In this document: piece after piece, positions 16,910 to 25,793 of the stretch
Numbering within the stretch: position 1 is the first letter of the stretch
How the letters are laid out: the number at the start of each line of letters is the position of its first letter
Assembly: GCA_016213575.1 (NCBI GenBank)
Contig: JACRAB010000012.1
Span: forward strand, 1-32,294
Source: Actinomycetota bacterium
GTDB taxonomy: Bacteria > Actinomycetota > Actinomycetes > Actinomycetales > Kineosporiaceae
DNA length: 32,294 bases
Reading direction: 5' to 3'
Notes under the pieces: model-generated
Told to the model about the DNA's origin: nothing
Database searches by the model: none
What the model saw: the letters and a program-made list of their open reading frames with translations, nothing else
Made by a program: the position numbers and the translations under genes

Positions 16910-17548
16910 GTGCGCTCGCGTGCGGGCGGTCGCGCCCCGGACCCCTCCGCCGCGCCCGACCTCAAGGACGACGCGCCTCGCGTCGTCCGGTCGGACACCG
17001 CTGCCCCCGCCCGGACCGCCCCGGTCGCCGACGACCCCACGACGTGGGACGCCGAGACCGCGGTGACGATGCTCTACGGCTCGCACTGGGCCCCGCTGGT
17101 CCGCCTCGCCACGATGCTCACCCGGGACGCCTCGGTCGCCGAGGAGCTCGTCCAGGACGCCTTCGTCGCCCTGCACCGCCGCTGGGGCTCGCTCGCCGAC
17201 CCCGCCGCCGCGCACGGGTACCTGCGCACGAGCGTCGTCAACGCCTCCCGGTCCGCGCTGCGGCACCGCGGCGTCGAGGAGCGCTACCGTCAGCCCGCCC
17301 CGCCCGAGCCCGCCGGTCCCGAGGAGCGCGCCGTGCGCTCCAGCGAGGACGCGCGGGTGCTCGCCGCCCTGAGGACGCTGCCCCGACGGCAGCAGGAGGT
17401 GCTCGTCCTGCGGTACTACTCCGACATGTCCGAGTTCGACATCGCGCAGACCCTGGGGCTGTCGCGCGGTGCCGTCAAGAGCCACGCGCACCGCGGCCTC
17501 GCCTCGCTGAAGGCGGCCCTCGAGCGTCTCGGGGAGGTGCCGGAATGA
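16910..17548 (+). CDS. SigE-family ECF-type RNA polymerase sigma factor
   Basis: The product, about 212 residues with this start, contains sigma region 2 ('LYGSHWAPLVRLATMLT', 'VAEELVQDAFVALHRRW') and region 4 ('LRTLPRRQQEVLVLRYYSDMSEFDIAQTLGLS', 'AVKSHAHRGLASL'), the pattern of actinobacterial SigE-like ECF factors. GTG 16910 is preferred because GGAGGGAGG lies just upstream. ATG 16826 is an alternative that would add 28 residues. The N-terminal 45 residues are Arg/Ala/Pro-rich and unconserved-looking. Its stop overlaps the start of the GerMN-Gmad2 gene (ATGA), so the two are coupled and probably function together. The target promoters are unknown. Confidence 0.88.
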   Translation: MRSRAGGRAPDPSAAPDLKDDAPRVVRSDTAAPARTAPVADDPTTWDAETAVTMLYGSHWAPLVRLATMLTRDASVAEELVQDAFVALHRRWGSLADPAAAHGYLRTSVVNASRSALRHRGVEERYRQPAPPEPAGPEERAVRSSEDARVLAALRTLPRRQQEVLVLRYYSDMSEFDIAQTLGLSRGAVKSHAHRGLASLKAALERLGEVPE

Positions 17549-18738
17549 GCGACGAGCGGATCCTCGACGCGTTCGAGCCGCTGCCCGACCCGGCCCTGGA
17601 GCCGACGGCGGCGCTGCTGCGCGACGCCCTCGCCCGGGAGGCGGCGGCGATCACGCCGTCCGCGGACGGGCTGGCCCGGATCCGGGCCGCGATCGAGGCG
17701 GAGCAGGGCACGGCGTCGTCGGGCGTGCGCCGGCTCGTGGCGCTGCCGGGCCGCACGGGTCGCTCCGGCCGGTCGGGTCGCTCGGGCCGGGGCGGCGGAC
17801 GGCGGTCCTGGGTGAGCGTGCTCGCCGCCGCGGCGGCGGTCGTCGTCCTCGCGGGCGTCGGCGGCTTCGCGCTGGACCGGTTCCCGATCTTCACCGGCAA
17901 GACCGACGCCCCGGCCGCCGGTGAGGGCGGCGACGGGACCAGGTCCGTGAACACCGCACCGGTCCCCGACCTCCCCGGGTACGTCGTCGGCGAGCTCGAG
18001 CGCGGCAAGCGCGTCGAGTACCGGCTCTTCCGGGAGTACCGCCCCACGACCGCCGTGGGGATCAGCGAGCGGCTCTCGGACGCCCTCACCGAGGCGGTCA
18101 GCCGCCGCCCGGACGACGCGGACTACGTGCGGGTCTTCGGCGGGGCGGGCTCGTCGAAGGTCGACGCCCGGTGGGACGAGGCGAAGGGCGAGGTCGTCGT
18201 CGCGCTGACGCCCGCCATGACGACGGTCCGCCTGGCGACGGACAGCCGGGCGACCATCGCGATCCAGCAGATCGTCTGGACGGCGTCCGCGGTCGTCGGC
18301 CGCCCCGACGTCCCGGTCCGGATCACCGTCAAGGGCCCGGCGCTCAACACCTACCTCTTCGGCCGCCCGAACTTCGAGCTCGGCGGCGTCTTCCGCCGGC
18401 AGCACTCGGTCGACGACCCGCTGGCCCCGGTCTGGCTCGTCGACCCGGACGACGGGACGACGCTGGGGCGCGGGCTCGGGACCTTCGGCGTCAGCGCCGG
18501 GTACGAGGCGCGGGACGGGGTGACCTGGACCCTGCGGCGCAACGACAAGAAGATCGCCGAGGGGTCGGCGGTCGTCGGCTTCAAGGACGGCCGCGATGCG
18601 GCGGTCCCGGGCTCCCGGGGGTCGGCGGGCATCGTCGTCGACCACACGAAGCCGGGCTTCTACGAGCTCGTCGTCAGCGTCGCCGGTCCTGCCGGCGAAC
18701 CGGCCTGGACCGACTCGAAGACGTTCACCGTCAACTGA
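17545..18738 (+). CDS. Membrane protein with anti-sigma-like N-terminus and GerMN plus Gmad2 domains
   Basis: The 397-residue protein has a cytoplasmic part (1-88) with helical content and a basic Gly/Arg/Ser repeat 'GRSGRSGRSGRGGG' just before one transmembrane helix (about 89-110). The outer part carries a GerMN-like domain (about 155-265, 'AIQQIVWTASAV', 'VPVRITVKG') and a Gmad2 immunoglobulin-like domain (about 293-397, 'PVWLVDPDDG', ending 'DSKTFTV'). These domains were defined in spore germination proteins but occur in non-sporulating actinobacteria. Coupling to the sigma factor by a 4-base overlap suggests it senses the cell surface and restrains the sigma factor. That role is inference: no zinc-binding anti-sigma HxxxCxxC motif is seen. 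Confidence 0.82.
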   Translation: MSDERILDAFEPLPDPALEPTAALLRDALAREAAAITPSADGLARIRAAIEAEQGTASSGVRRLVALPGRTGRSGRSGRSGRGGGRRSWVSVLAAAAAVVVLAGVGGFALDRFPIFTGKTDAPAAGEGGDGTRSVNTAPVPDLPGYVVGELERGKRVEYRLFREYRPTTAVGISERLSDALTEAVSRRPDDADYVRVFGGAGSSKVDARWDEAKGEVVVALTPAMTTVRLATDSRATIAIQQIVWTASAVVGRPDVPVRITVKGPALNTYLFGRPNFELGGVFRRQHSVDDPLAPVWLVDPDDGTTLGRGLGTFGVSAGYEARDGVTWTLRRNDKKIAEGSAVVGFKDGRDAAVPGSRGSAGIVVDHTKPGFYELVVSVAGPAGEPAWTDSKTFTVN

Positions 18739-18754
18739 CCCGCTCGCGACCGAC

Positions 18755-18773
18755 CCGCACGCTCCCGGTGCGG
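18755..18773. terminator. Short hairpin between convergent genes, possible terminator
   Basis: CCGCAC, a 7-base loop, and GTGCGG form a perfect six-pair stem in the 39-base gap between the GerMN gene stop and the convergent rsmE stop. No U-run follows. Position supports termination; the structure is modest. Confidence 0.4.
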
Positions 18774-18777
18774 CTGC

Positions 18778-19548
18778 TCAGCCCCAGCGCCGCAGCCGCA
18801 CCGAGAGCACGGCGAGCGCGGCCGGCCCGGCGGACGACGCCCGGAGCACCTCGGGCCCGAGGACGACGGCCCGCGCCCCGGCGCTGACGAGCGCCTCGAC
18901 CTCGTCGGAGGCGATGCCGCCCTCCGGGCCGACGACGACGAGCACCTCGGTGCCGGGCCGCCCCGCCTCGGGCAGCGGCGCGGTCGCGAGCGGCTCGGCG
19001 GCGTCCTCGTGGAGCACGAGCACCGCTCCCCCGGCCGCGACGACCTCGGCCGTGCGCCGGGCGAGCGCCGTCGTCGTGACGAGCGGGCCGACGTCCGGCA
19101 CCGTCGCCCGCCGCGACTGCTTCGCCGCCGCCCGGGCCGTCGCGACCCAGCGCAGCCGCGACTTCTCCCCGCGCTCGGCGGCCCACCGCACGACGCTGCG
19201 CGCGGCCTGCCACGGCACGACGGCGTCGACCCCGTACTCGGTCGCGGTCTCGACGGCCGCCTCGTCCCGCCCGCCCTTGGCGAGCGCCTGCACGAGCACG
19301 AGCCCCGGCAGCCGCGGCGCGACGTCCGCCAGCCCTTCGACCCGCAGCACGAGCGCGGCCTTGAGCGCCTCGACGACCTCGCAGCGCGCCGTCCGCCCCG
19401 ACCCGTCGGCGACGTCCACGCTCTCGCCGGCCCGGATCCGCCGCACGGTCGCGGCGTGCCGGCCTTCGTCGCCGTCGAGCACGAGACGGGCGCCCGCGCC
19501 GACGTCGCGCAGCGCCCCGTCGGCGAGGAAGAACAGCGGCAGGGTCAC
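18778..19548 (-). CDS. rsmE: 16S rRNA (uracil-1498-N3)-methyltransferase RsmE
   Basis: The 256-residue SPOUT-family enzyme has an N-terminal PUA-like part ('FFLADGAL', 'GRHAATVRRIRAGE') and a knotted C-terminal SAM-binding domain with 'VVVGPEGGIASDEVEAL' and 'VLGPEVLRASSAGPAAL'. It methylates U1498 of 16S rRNA using SAM. In the common version the last motif reads LRxETA; here it is 'RASSAG', a mild deviation. GTG start at 19548. In the usual order it follows dnaJ directly; here an opposite-strand hydrolase gene intervenes. Confidence 0.95.
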   Translation of the reverse strand: MTLPLFFLADGALRDVGAGARLVLDGDEGRHAATVRRIRAGESVDVADGSGRTARCEVVEALKAALVLRVEGLADVAPRLPGLVLVQALAKGGRDEAAVETATEYGVDAVVPWQAARSVVRWAAERGEKSRLRWVATARAAAKQSRRATVPDVGPLVTTTALARRTAEVVAAGGAVLVLHEDAAEPLATAPLPEAGRPGTEVLVVVGPEGGIASDEVEALVSAGARAVVLGPEVLRASSAGPAALAVLSVRLRRWG

Positions 19549-19612
19549 AGGGCGACCGTACCCGGGTGGTCCCGCCCGGGGGCCGGCCGCGGGGTCGGGC
19601 TAGGTTCCTGCC

Positions 19613-20182
19613 ATGTCAACCGATCGGGCCGGCGTCCCGTCGCAGCGGCAGGTCCTCGTGCTCCCGGGTTACGGCAGCTCCGGGCCGGACCACTGGCAGT
19701 CCCGGTGGGAGCGTGACGAGCCCGCGTTCGTGCGGGTCCACCAGCGCGACTGGGAGCACCCCACGCGGCCGGAGTGGGTCGCCGCGATCGACGAGGCGGT
19801 GCGCCGGCACGACGCACCGGTGCTCGTCGCGCACAGCCTGGCCTGCCTCGCCGTCGCCCACTGGGCCGCCGCGTACCCGGATGTGCCGGTGGCCGCGGCG
19901 CTGCTCGTCGGGGTGCCGGACCCGACCGGGCTGGACTTCCCGGCGGCTGCGGTCGGCTTCGCGCCCGTGCCGACGGCCGCGCTGGCGTTCCCCAGCCTCA
20001 TCGTCATGAGCACCGACGACCCGTATGCCACCGAGGACTTCAGCCGCACCTGTGCGCAGGCCTGGGGCAGCCGGCTCGTGAGCATCGGCGCCGCCGGGCA
20101 CGTCAACGCCGACAGCGGCCACGGGCCGTGGCCGCAGGGGCGTGCCCTGCTCGCCGACCTGCTCGGCGGCCCCGCCGGCTGA
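19613..20182 (+). CDS. RBBP9/YdeN-family alpha/beta serine hydrolase
   Basis: The 189-residue protein has the compact RBBP9/YdeN layout: 'VLVLPGYGSSGPDHWQSRWE' at the N-terminus, nucleophile Ser75 in 'VAHSLACLA', an acid in 'MSTDDPYA' (Asp135 or Asp136), and catalytic His163 in 'AAGHVNADSGHGPWPQG'. The substrate is unknown. It is monocistronic, diverges from rsmE with a 64-base gap, and its stop is 15 bases from the convergent dnaJ stop. It interrupts the dnaJ-rsmE adjacency. Confidence 0.9.
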   Translation: MSTDRAGVPSQRQVLVLPGYGSSGPDHWQSRWERDEPAFVRVHQRDWEHPTRPEWVAAIDEAVRRHDAPVLVAHSLACLAVAHWAAAYPDVPVAAALLVGVPDPTGLDFPAAAVGFAPVPTAALAFPSLIVMSTDDPYATEDFSRTCAQAWGSRLVSIGAAGHVNADSGHGPWPQGRALLADLLGGPAG

Positions 20183-20197
20183 CCTGCGTCCCGCGGG

Positions 20198-21316
20198 TCA
20201 GTGCCCCGCGATCTTGTCCCGCAGCTTCGAGAACAGCCCCGACCCCTGCGCCGGCGCCATCCGCCCGGCCGGGCGCTCCTCGCCGCGCAGCTTGGCGAGC
20301 TCGCGGAGCAGGCGCTCCTGCTCCTCGTCGAGGGCCTTCGGCGTCATCACGGCGAGGTGGACGACGAGGTCGCCGCGCCCGGCGCCGCGCAGGTGGGCGA
20401 CACCGAGGCCGCGCAGCGTCACGACCTCGCCGGACTGCGTCCCGGGCCGGACGTCGATCTCCTCGCTGCCGTCCAGGGTCTCCAGCTCGACGGTCGTGCC
20501 GAGCGCGGCGGCCGTCATCGGCATCTCGAGCGTGCAGTGCAGGTCGTCGCCGCGGCGGGTGAACGTCGGGTGCGGGCGCTCGACGACCTCGACGTAGAGG
20601 TCGCCGGACGGGCCGCCCGCGGGGCCGACCTCGCCGTGGCCGGCGAGCTGGATCCGGGTGCCGGTGTCGACGCCCGCCGGGATCTTGATGGCGATCGTGC
20701 GGCGTGTGCGGACCCGACCCTCGCCGGAGCACTCGAGGCACGGGTCGGGGATGACGCTGCCGAAGCCGTGGCAGCGCGCGCACGGCTGGGTCGTCATGAC
20801 CTGGCCGAGGAACGACCGGGCCACCCGCTGCACCTGGCCGCGGCCCTTGCAGACGTCGCAGACCTGAGGGGACGTCCCGGGGCGGCAGCAGGAGCCGGTG
20901 CACGTCGGGCAGACGACGGCGGTGTCGATCTGGAGCTCGCGGGTGCCGCCGAACGTCGCCTCGGTGAGGTCGACCTCGATCCGGATGAGCGCGTCCTGCC
21001 CGCGGCGCTGGCGCGGGGTCGGACCGCGCTGGCCGCCGGCGGCCGCGCCGAAGAACGTCTCGAAGATGTCGGTGAACCCGAAGCCCTGGCCGAAGCCCGC
21101 GGCGCCGTTCGGGTCGCCGCCCATGTCGTAGACCTGGCGCTTCTCGGGGTTGGACAGCGTCTCGTAGGCGCGCCCGACCTCCTTGAACCGGTCCTCCGCG
21201 CCCGCCTCCGGGTTGACGTCCGGGTGCAGCTCGCGGGCGAGCTTGCGGTAGGCCTTCTTGATCTCGTCGTTCGTCGCGTCGCGCGAGACGCCGAGGATCT
21301 CGTAGTAGTCGCTCAC
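20198..21316 (-). CDS. dnaJ: Chaperone DnaJ (hrcA-linked DnaJ2 type)
   Basis: The 372-residue Hsp70 co-chaperone has a J domain (1-67, 'DYYEILGVSRDA', HPD at 31-33), a short Gly/Phe-rich segment, the zinc-finger region ('CPTCTGSCC', 'CDVCKGRG', 'CARCHGFG', 'CLECSGEG') and two beta-barrel substrate-binding domains. The first zinc repeat ends GSC instead of the textbook GxG; I believe this occurs in some DnaJ2 proteins, so it need not be a defect. GTG start with GGAG just upstream. It lies 116 bases after hrcA on the same strand and is probably repressed by HrcA through the CIRCE element. Confidence 0.96.
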   Translation of the reverse strand: MSDYYEILGVSRDATNDEIKKAYRKLARELHPDVNPEAGAEDRFKEVGRAYETLSNPEKRQVYDMGGDPNGAAGFGQGFGFTDIFETFFGAAAGGQRGPTPRQRRGQDALIRIEVDLTEATFGGTRELQIDTAVVCPTCTGSCCRPGTSPQVCDVCKGRGQVQRVARSFLGQVMTTQPCARCHGFGSVIPDPCLECSGEGRVRTRRTIAIKIPAGVDTGTRIQLAGHGEVGPAGGPSGDLYVEVVERPHPTFTRRGDDLHCTLEMPMTAAALGTTVELETLDGSEEIDVRPGTQSGEVVTLRGLGVAHLRGAGRGDLVVHLAVMTPKALDEEQERLLRELAKLRGEERPAGRMAPAQGSGLFSKLRDKIAGH

Positions 21317-21432
21317 GGAGCTCCGTCGTCAGGGCCTGGGGGTCATGGCCGGTGGGGGCGGACGCCGGCCGGTCGGGCCGGCGTCCCTCGTTCAACGTCT
21401 GGGGGCGGTCTGCGTTCGCCGCTCGGGCGGGC

Positions 21433-22461
21433 TCACTGCGCGAGGATCCGCGACACGTACCGCGCGACGGCGCGGACGGCCGCGATCGTCGTCGGGTAGT
21501 CCATCCGGGTCGGGCCGAGCACCGCGAGCCGGGCGAGCGGCTCGCCCTGGCCGCCGTACCCGGACGCCACGACGGCCGCCTCGGACAGGCCCGCGTGCGC
21601 CGTCTCGTGCCCGATGAGGACACCGACGCCGGACGCGTCCTCGGCCATCTCCGAGAGCAGCTTGAGCAGCACGACCTGCTGCTCGAGCACCTCGAGGACG
21701 GGCCCGATCGAGCCGACGAAGTCGGTGCCGGAGCGGGCGAGGTTCGCCGTGCCGGCGAGCACGATCCGCTCCTCGCGCTCGATCGCGAGGGAGTCCTCGA
21801 TCGCCTCGAGCACGGTCCGGACCAGCTCGCGGTCCTCCGCGCCGAACTGCTCGGGCAGCGTGGCGACCAGGCTCGCGACGTCCGTGAGGCGCTTGCCGAT
21901 GACGGCGGCGTTGAGCCGCGCCCGGACCTCGCCGAGCAGCGCCTCGTTCGGCTCCGCGCCGACCTCGACGACCCGCTGCTCGACGCGGCCGGTGTTCGTG
22001 ATGAGGACGACGAGCAGCCGCGGCCCGCCGATCGGCACGAGCTCGACGTGGCGCACCGTGGACCGGGTCAGCGACGGGTACTGGACGACGGCCACCTGCC
22101 GGGTGAGCGTCGCGAGCGTGCGGACCGTGCGGTCGATGACGTCGTCGAGGTCGACGGCGCCGTCGAGCAGGGTCTGGATCGCCTTCTTCTCCGCGGCCGA
22201 CAGCGGCTTGACGCTCTGGAGCTTGTCGACGAACAGCCGGTAGCCCTTGTCGGTGGGCACCCGGCCGGCGCTCGTGTGGGGCTGGGCGATGAGCCCGTCC
22301 TCCTCGAGCGCGGCCATGTCGTTGCGGATCGTGGCCGGGGAGACGCCGAGGCTGTGCCGCTCAACGAGGGCCTTCGAGCCCACGGGCTCGTGCGTCTGGA
22401 CGTAGTCCTCGACGATCGCCCGCAGGACGGCGAGCCTGCGGTCATCGGGCAACGCCGCCAC
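21433..22461 (-). CDS. hrcA: Heat-inducible transcription repressor HrcA
   Basis: The 342-residue repressor of class I heat-shock genes has an N-terminal winged helix ('[24 protein letters not shown]', '[28 protein letters not shown]') followed by the GAF-like and insertion domains. GTG 22461 is preferred: GGAGGAGG lies about 8 bases upstream and the protein then starts close to the usual HrcA N-terminus. The track start at 22503 would begin 4 bases from the operator and have no RBS. A perfect CIRCE lies upstream, so it should autoregulate together with dnaJ. Confidence 0.95.
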   Translation of the reverse strand: MAALPDDRRLAVLRAIVEDYVQTHEPVGSKALVERHSLGVSPATIRNDMAALEEDGLIAQPHTSAGRVPTDKGYRLFVDKLQSVKPLSAAEKKAIQTLLDGAVDLDDVIDRTVRTLATLTRQVAVVQYPSLTRSTVRHVELVPIGGPRLLVVLITNTGRVEQRVVEVGAEPNEALLGEVRARLNAAVIGKRLTDVASLVATLPEQFGAEDRELVRTVLEAIEDSLAIEREERIVLAGTANLARSGTDFVGSIGPVLEVLEQQVVLLKLLSEMAEDASGVGVLIGHETAHAGLSEAAVVASGYGGQGEPLARLAVLGPTRMDYPTTIAAVRAVARYVSRILAQ

Positions 22462-22506
22462 TCCAGCCACCTCCTCCGCCCTCGACCTGGTGCCACGACC
22501 CACGCC

Positions 22507-22533
22507 CTGGCACTCGCGTCAGTCGAGTGCCAG
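22507..22533. promoter_or_regulatory. CIRCE operator (HrcA binding site)
   Basis: CTGGCACTC, 9 bases, GAGTGCCAG: a perfect 9-9-9 inverted repeat with the CIRCE core GCACTC-N9-GAGTGC. It ends 46 bases before the hrcA start and 100 bases before the divergent ferric-reductase-type gene. Confidence 0.95.
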
Positions 22534-22633
22534 TCTACGTGCTGGAGCGGCCCGGCACCCCTCGCGCACCTCCGGCGGCCGCGTCAGGGCCGACGTCCCG
22601 GGCCGCGGGCCCGGCGAGGGCGAGGATCGTCGT

Positions 22634-24022
22634 GTGACCCCGCAGACGTCCGAGACGATCCCGCACCGCCGGTCGGCGACCTCCTCGGGACTCGTCCCGC
22701 CCTGGTACCGGCAGGCCGGACCGCTCGTCGTGGCCGCCCTGGTGACGGGCTACGCGGCCCTGTGGTTCGCCGTCCGGCCGCCGGACGTCGGCCTGCGCAC
22801 GTTCCTCGGGCAGCTCGCGGGCGCCGAGGCGGTCCTCCTGCTGTCGACGGGCCTGGTGCTGGTGAGCACGCTGCCGTGGGTCGAGCGCTGGTTCGACGGG
22901 ATCGACCGGGCGGCGATCTGGCACCGGCGGGTCGCGATCACCGGGATGCTCCTGCTCGCCCCGCACGCGGCGCTCGCCGGCAACCCCTCACCGAGCACGG
23001 CCGGCCCCGCCCTGGCGGGCGTCGCGACGGGCGGGCTCGTCGCGCTCGTCGTCTGGTCGGTGCTCCCCCGCTGGCGCTCGGTGCTCCCGCCCGTGCTGCA
23101 CGCGGCGGCCGACCGCGCCACGCGGCTGCCGGGCGTCGTCCTGCTGCAGAGGATCCTCGGCGGGTACGAGCGCTGGCGCGGGTTCCACCGGCTCACCGGG
23201 CTGTTCGTCGCCGCGGGGTTCCTCCACGGGCTCCTCGACGCGACGACGTTCGGCTCGCAGACGCTGCGCTGGTCCTACGTCGCGGTCGCCGGCCTCGGGC
23301 TCGCGTTCTACCTCTACCGCGAGCTGCTCGCCCGCCGGTTCATGGCCCTGCACGACTACCAGGTGACCGCCGTGACGGGGGTCGGCGCCGGCCTCGTCGA
23401 GATCGCACTGCGCCCGCTCGGCCGCCGCCTCGACTTCGTCCCCGGGCAGTTCGCCATGGTCTTCCTCGAGGCCAAGGACGGCTGGCACCGGCACCCCTTC
23501 ACCATCGCGAGCGCGCCCGGCGAAGGCGTCGTCCGGTTCACCGTCAAGGCGCTCGGCGACTGGACGGGCGCCGTCGGCGACCTCGTCGAGCCCGGGATGC
23601 CCGCCGTCATCGGCGGCCCGCACGGCCGCTTCACCCACCGCAAGGGCACCGCGCACCAGGTCTGGGTCGCCGGCGGCGTCGGCGTGACGCCTTTCCTGTC
23701 GTGGCTGCGCTCGCGCGACGAGCACCCGGTGCACGGCGAGGTCGACTTCTTCTACACGTCCGCCGAGTCGCCGGTGCCGTACGCGGAGGAGATCGAGGCG
23801 CTCGCCGCTGCGCAGCCCGGCGTGCGGGTGCACGTCGTCCGCAGCGACGTCGACGGCCGGCTCACCGCGCAGACCGTGCTGTCCCGGGTCCGGGCGCAGC
23901 CGCGCGACCTGTCCGTGTTCCTCTGCGGCCCCGAGGGGCTCGTCGAGTCGATGACCGACGGCCTGCGGGCAGGCGGCGTCCCGGTCGGCAGGTTCCACCG
24001 CGAGTACTTCGACTGGCGGTAA
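22634..24022 (+). CDS. Ferric-reductase/NOX-like transmembrane flavoprotein
   Basis: The 462-residue protein has about six N-terminal helices (30-235) with two histidine pairs spaced about 13 apart (His97/His111 and His185/His198), the bis-heme pattern of ferric reductase-like domains. A cytoplasmic FAD/NAD(P)H domain follows: 'VPGQFAMVF', FAD motif 'HPFTIAS', NAD(P)-binding 'VAGGVGVTPFLSW', and 'FLCGPEGLVESM'. It moves electrons from NAD(P)H across the membrane to ferric ions, oxygen or another acceptor. GTG 22634 with GAGG upstream is preferred over the long ORF start, which crosses the CIRCE region. The acceptor is unknown. It diverges from hrcA. Confidence 0.88.
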   Translation: MTPQTSETIPHRRSATSSGLVPPWYRQAGPLVVAALVTGYAALWFAVRPPDVGLRTFLGQLAGAEAVLLLSTGLVLVSTLPWVERWFDGIDRAAIWHRRVAITGMLLLAPHAALAGNPSPSTAGPALAGVATGGLVALVVWSVLPRWRSVLPPVLHAAADRATRLPGVVLLQRILGGYERWRGFHRLTGLFVAAGFLHGLLDATTFGSQTLRWSYVAVAGLGLAFYLYRELLARRFMALHDYQVTAVTGVGAGLVEIALRPLGRRLDFVPGQFAMVFLEAKDGWHRHPFTIASAPGEGVVRFTVKALGDWTGAVGDLVEPGMPAVIGGPHGRFTHRKGTAHQVWVAGGVGVTPFLSWLRSRDEHPVHGEVDFFYTSAESPVPYAEEIEALAAAQPGVRVHVVRSDVDGRLTAQTVLSRVRAQPRDLSVFLCGPEGLVESMTDGLRAGGVPVGRFHREYFDWR

Positions 24023-24062
24023 CGCGACCGGCCGCAGCTCGGCCGTCCTCAGGGGTTTCTCC

Positions 24063-24872
24063 ATGGACGACGACCCGCTCCTGCCGCATGATCGCCCCGT
24101 GACCGGCCCCGACCGTGACGTCATCGCCGCCCTCTCCCCGGACGAGCGCGCACTGCTGGCCTGGGTCGCACCGCAGCTGGACGCCGCCGCCATCGACACG
24201 ATCGCCGCCGCCGACTACGGGTTCGACGTGCCCGGCCACCGGCGGGAGCTCACCGAGCTGGTGCGCAGCCCGTGGCTGCCCGAGCAGCTGATCGGGGGCG
24301 CCGCGGAGGTGCTCGCCCTGACCCGGTGGACGACGCCGAGGGACCGGCGCGGGCACCTCGAGCGACTGTTCGCCTGCACGCTGCTCGTGCGGGCGGCAAC
24401 CTCCGACGGCGACCCGGTGAACTCCCTGGCCCCGCTCGTGGACTCTGCCTGGGAGCTCGGCGAGCCCGCCCGCGACGCCGCGGTGCGGTACCTCGCCTGG
24501 TGCCGGCTGGACCTGCCCGCCGACTGGCGGGACGACCCGACCGCAGCGGTGTTCCTGACCCTGGCGGTCCTCCTGCTGTCGGCGCGGCGGGCGACGGCGA
24601 CGGCGGTCGCGGTGCGGCTCGTCGAGGAGCTGGACGCCGTCCTCACCGACCCTGACCTGCCGTGGCGGCAGCGGCCCCGGTCTCCGCTGTACGTCCGCCG
24701 CGACACCGACCTCGCGTCCACCCGCCGGCTCTGGTCGTCGCTGGCGACCCGCTGCCTCGTCGACGACCCCGCCGTCGCCGACCCCCGGCTCGTTGCACTG
24801 GGACGGGTCCTCAGCGGCGACAGCGACACACCGGTCTCCGAGCTGCGCGGGCTGCTCGGCACCGCGCCCTAG
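24063..24872 (+). CDS. Unrecognised protein, largely alpha-helical
   Basis: I do not recognise this 269-residue protein. It has no signal peptide, convincing membrane helix or cofactor motif. It is rich in Ala, Leu, Arg and Asp and looks mostly helical, with amphipathic stretches such as 'LERLFACTLLVRAAT' and 'RRATATAVAVRLVEELDAVL'. The middle section has a repeat-like helical hairpin character. ATG 24063 is used (AGGGG a short way upstream); GTG 24099 is an alternative. It follows the ferric-reductase-type gene by 40 bases and precedes the DUF3097 gene by 60 bases, so it may be co-transcribed. Codon use matches the neighbours, so it appears to be a real gene. Confidence 0.7.
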   Translation: MDDDPLLPHDRPVTGPDRDVIAALSPDERALLAWVAPQLDAAAIDTIAAADYGFDVPGHRRELTELVRSPWLPEQLIGGAAEVLALTRWTTPRDRRGHLERLFACTLLVRAATSDGDPVNSLAPLVDSAWELGEPARDAAVRYLAWCRLDLPADWRDDPTAAVFLTLAVLLLSARRATATAVAVRLVEELDAVLTDPDLPWRQRPRSPLYVRRDTDLASTRRLWSSLATRCLVDDPAVADPRLVALGRVLSGDSDTPVSELRGLLGTAP

Positions 24873-24932
24873 ACACCGGCGCGCCCGGCGAGCCTCGGCC
24901 GGACGGCGCAGACCGGTGGTTAACGTCACCGT

Positions 24933-25784
24933 ATGGACAGGTACTCGGGGGACGTCCTCGCCAACGCCCGCACACCCAAGGTGCTGCCCGAGGTGGCGGC
25001 CGAGACCGGGGTCGTCGTCGAGGACGTCGAGACCGGCTGGGTCGGCGCCGTCGTGCGGGTCGAGAAGAGCGGCGGCATCCACGTCGTCGCACTGGAGGAC
25101 CGCCGCGGCAAGGTGCGGGCGTTCCCGCTCGGGCCGGGGTTCTGGGTGGACGGCGTCGCGGTGCGCCTCGTCGCGCCGAAGGCCGCGGCCCCGGTGCGAC
25201 CGACCCGGACGGCGTCCGGCTCGGTCCTCGTCGAGCACCACCGGGCCCGGACCGCGCGCGCGTCGCGGATCCTCGTCGAGGGCCGGCACGACGCCGAGCT
25301 CGTCGAGAAGGTCTGGGGCGACGACCTGCGCGTCGAGGGCGTCGTCGTCGAGATGCTCGACGGCGTCGACGACCTCGCGGCCGCGGTCGCGGAGTTCTCC
25401 CCCGGGCCCGGCCGGCGGCTCGGCATCCTCGTCGACCACCTCGTCGAGGGCTCCAAGGAGTGGCACGAGGCGGCGTCCGTCGCCCGGCTCGGCGCCGCCC
25501 GGGCGCCCGTGCTCGTCGTCGGGCACCCGTACATCGACATCTGGGAGGCGGTCCGGCCGGCCCGGGTCGGCCTGGACGCCTGGCCGCGGATCCCGAAGGG
25601 CCGGCCGTGGAAGGAGGGCGTGCTCGCCCACCTCGGCTGGCCGCACGAGACGCAGGCGGACGTCGCCCGCGGCTGGAAGCGGATCCTCGGCACGGTCCGC
25701 TCCTGGACCGACCTCGAGCCCGAGCTGCTCGGCCGCGTCGAGGAGCTCATCGACTTCACGACGGGTGACACGACCGACCTCTGA
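24933..25784 (+). CDS. DUF3097-family protein with TOPRIM-like core
   Basis: The 283-residue protein has a beta-rich N-terminus ('VVEDVETGWVGAVVRVEKSGG', 'VVALEDRRGKVRAFPLG') and then a TOPRIM-like region: 'ILVEGRHDAELVEKVWGDDLR' with the acidic residue, and 'GILVDHLVEGSKE' as the second acidic motif. It matches DUF3097, an actinobacterial family of unknown function. TOPRIM folds usually bind Mg and act on nucleic acids; activity here is untested. ATG 24933. It is commonly near hemW/hrcA/dnaJ, as here. A GC hairpin follows the stop. Confidence 0.85.
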   Translation: MDRYSGDVLANARTPKVLPEVAAETGVVVEDVETGWVGAVVRVEKSGGIHVVALEDRRGKVRAFPLGPGFWVDGVAVRLVAPKAAAPVRPTRTASGSVLVEHHRARTARASRILVEGRHDAELVEKVWGDDLRVEGVVVEMLDGVDDLAAAVAEFSPGPGRRLGILVDHLVEGSKEWHEAASVARLGAARAPVLVVGHPYIDIWEAVRPARVGLDAWPRIPKGRPWKEGVLAHLGWPHETQADVARGWKRILGTVRSWTDLEPELLGRVEELIDFTTGDTTDL

Positions 25785-25793
25785 CCCAGGAAG

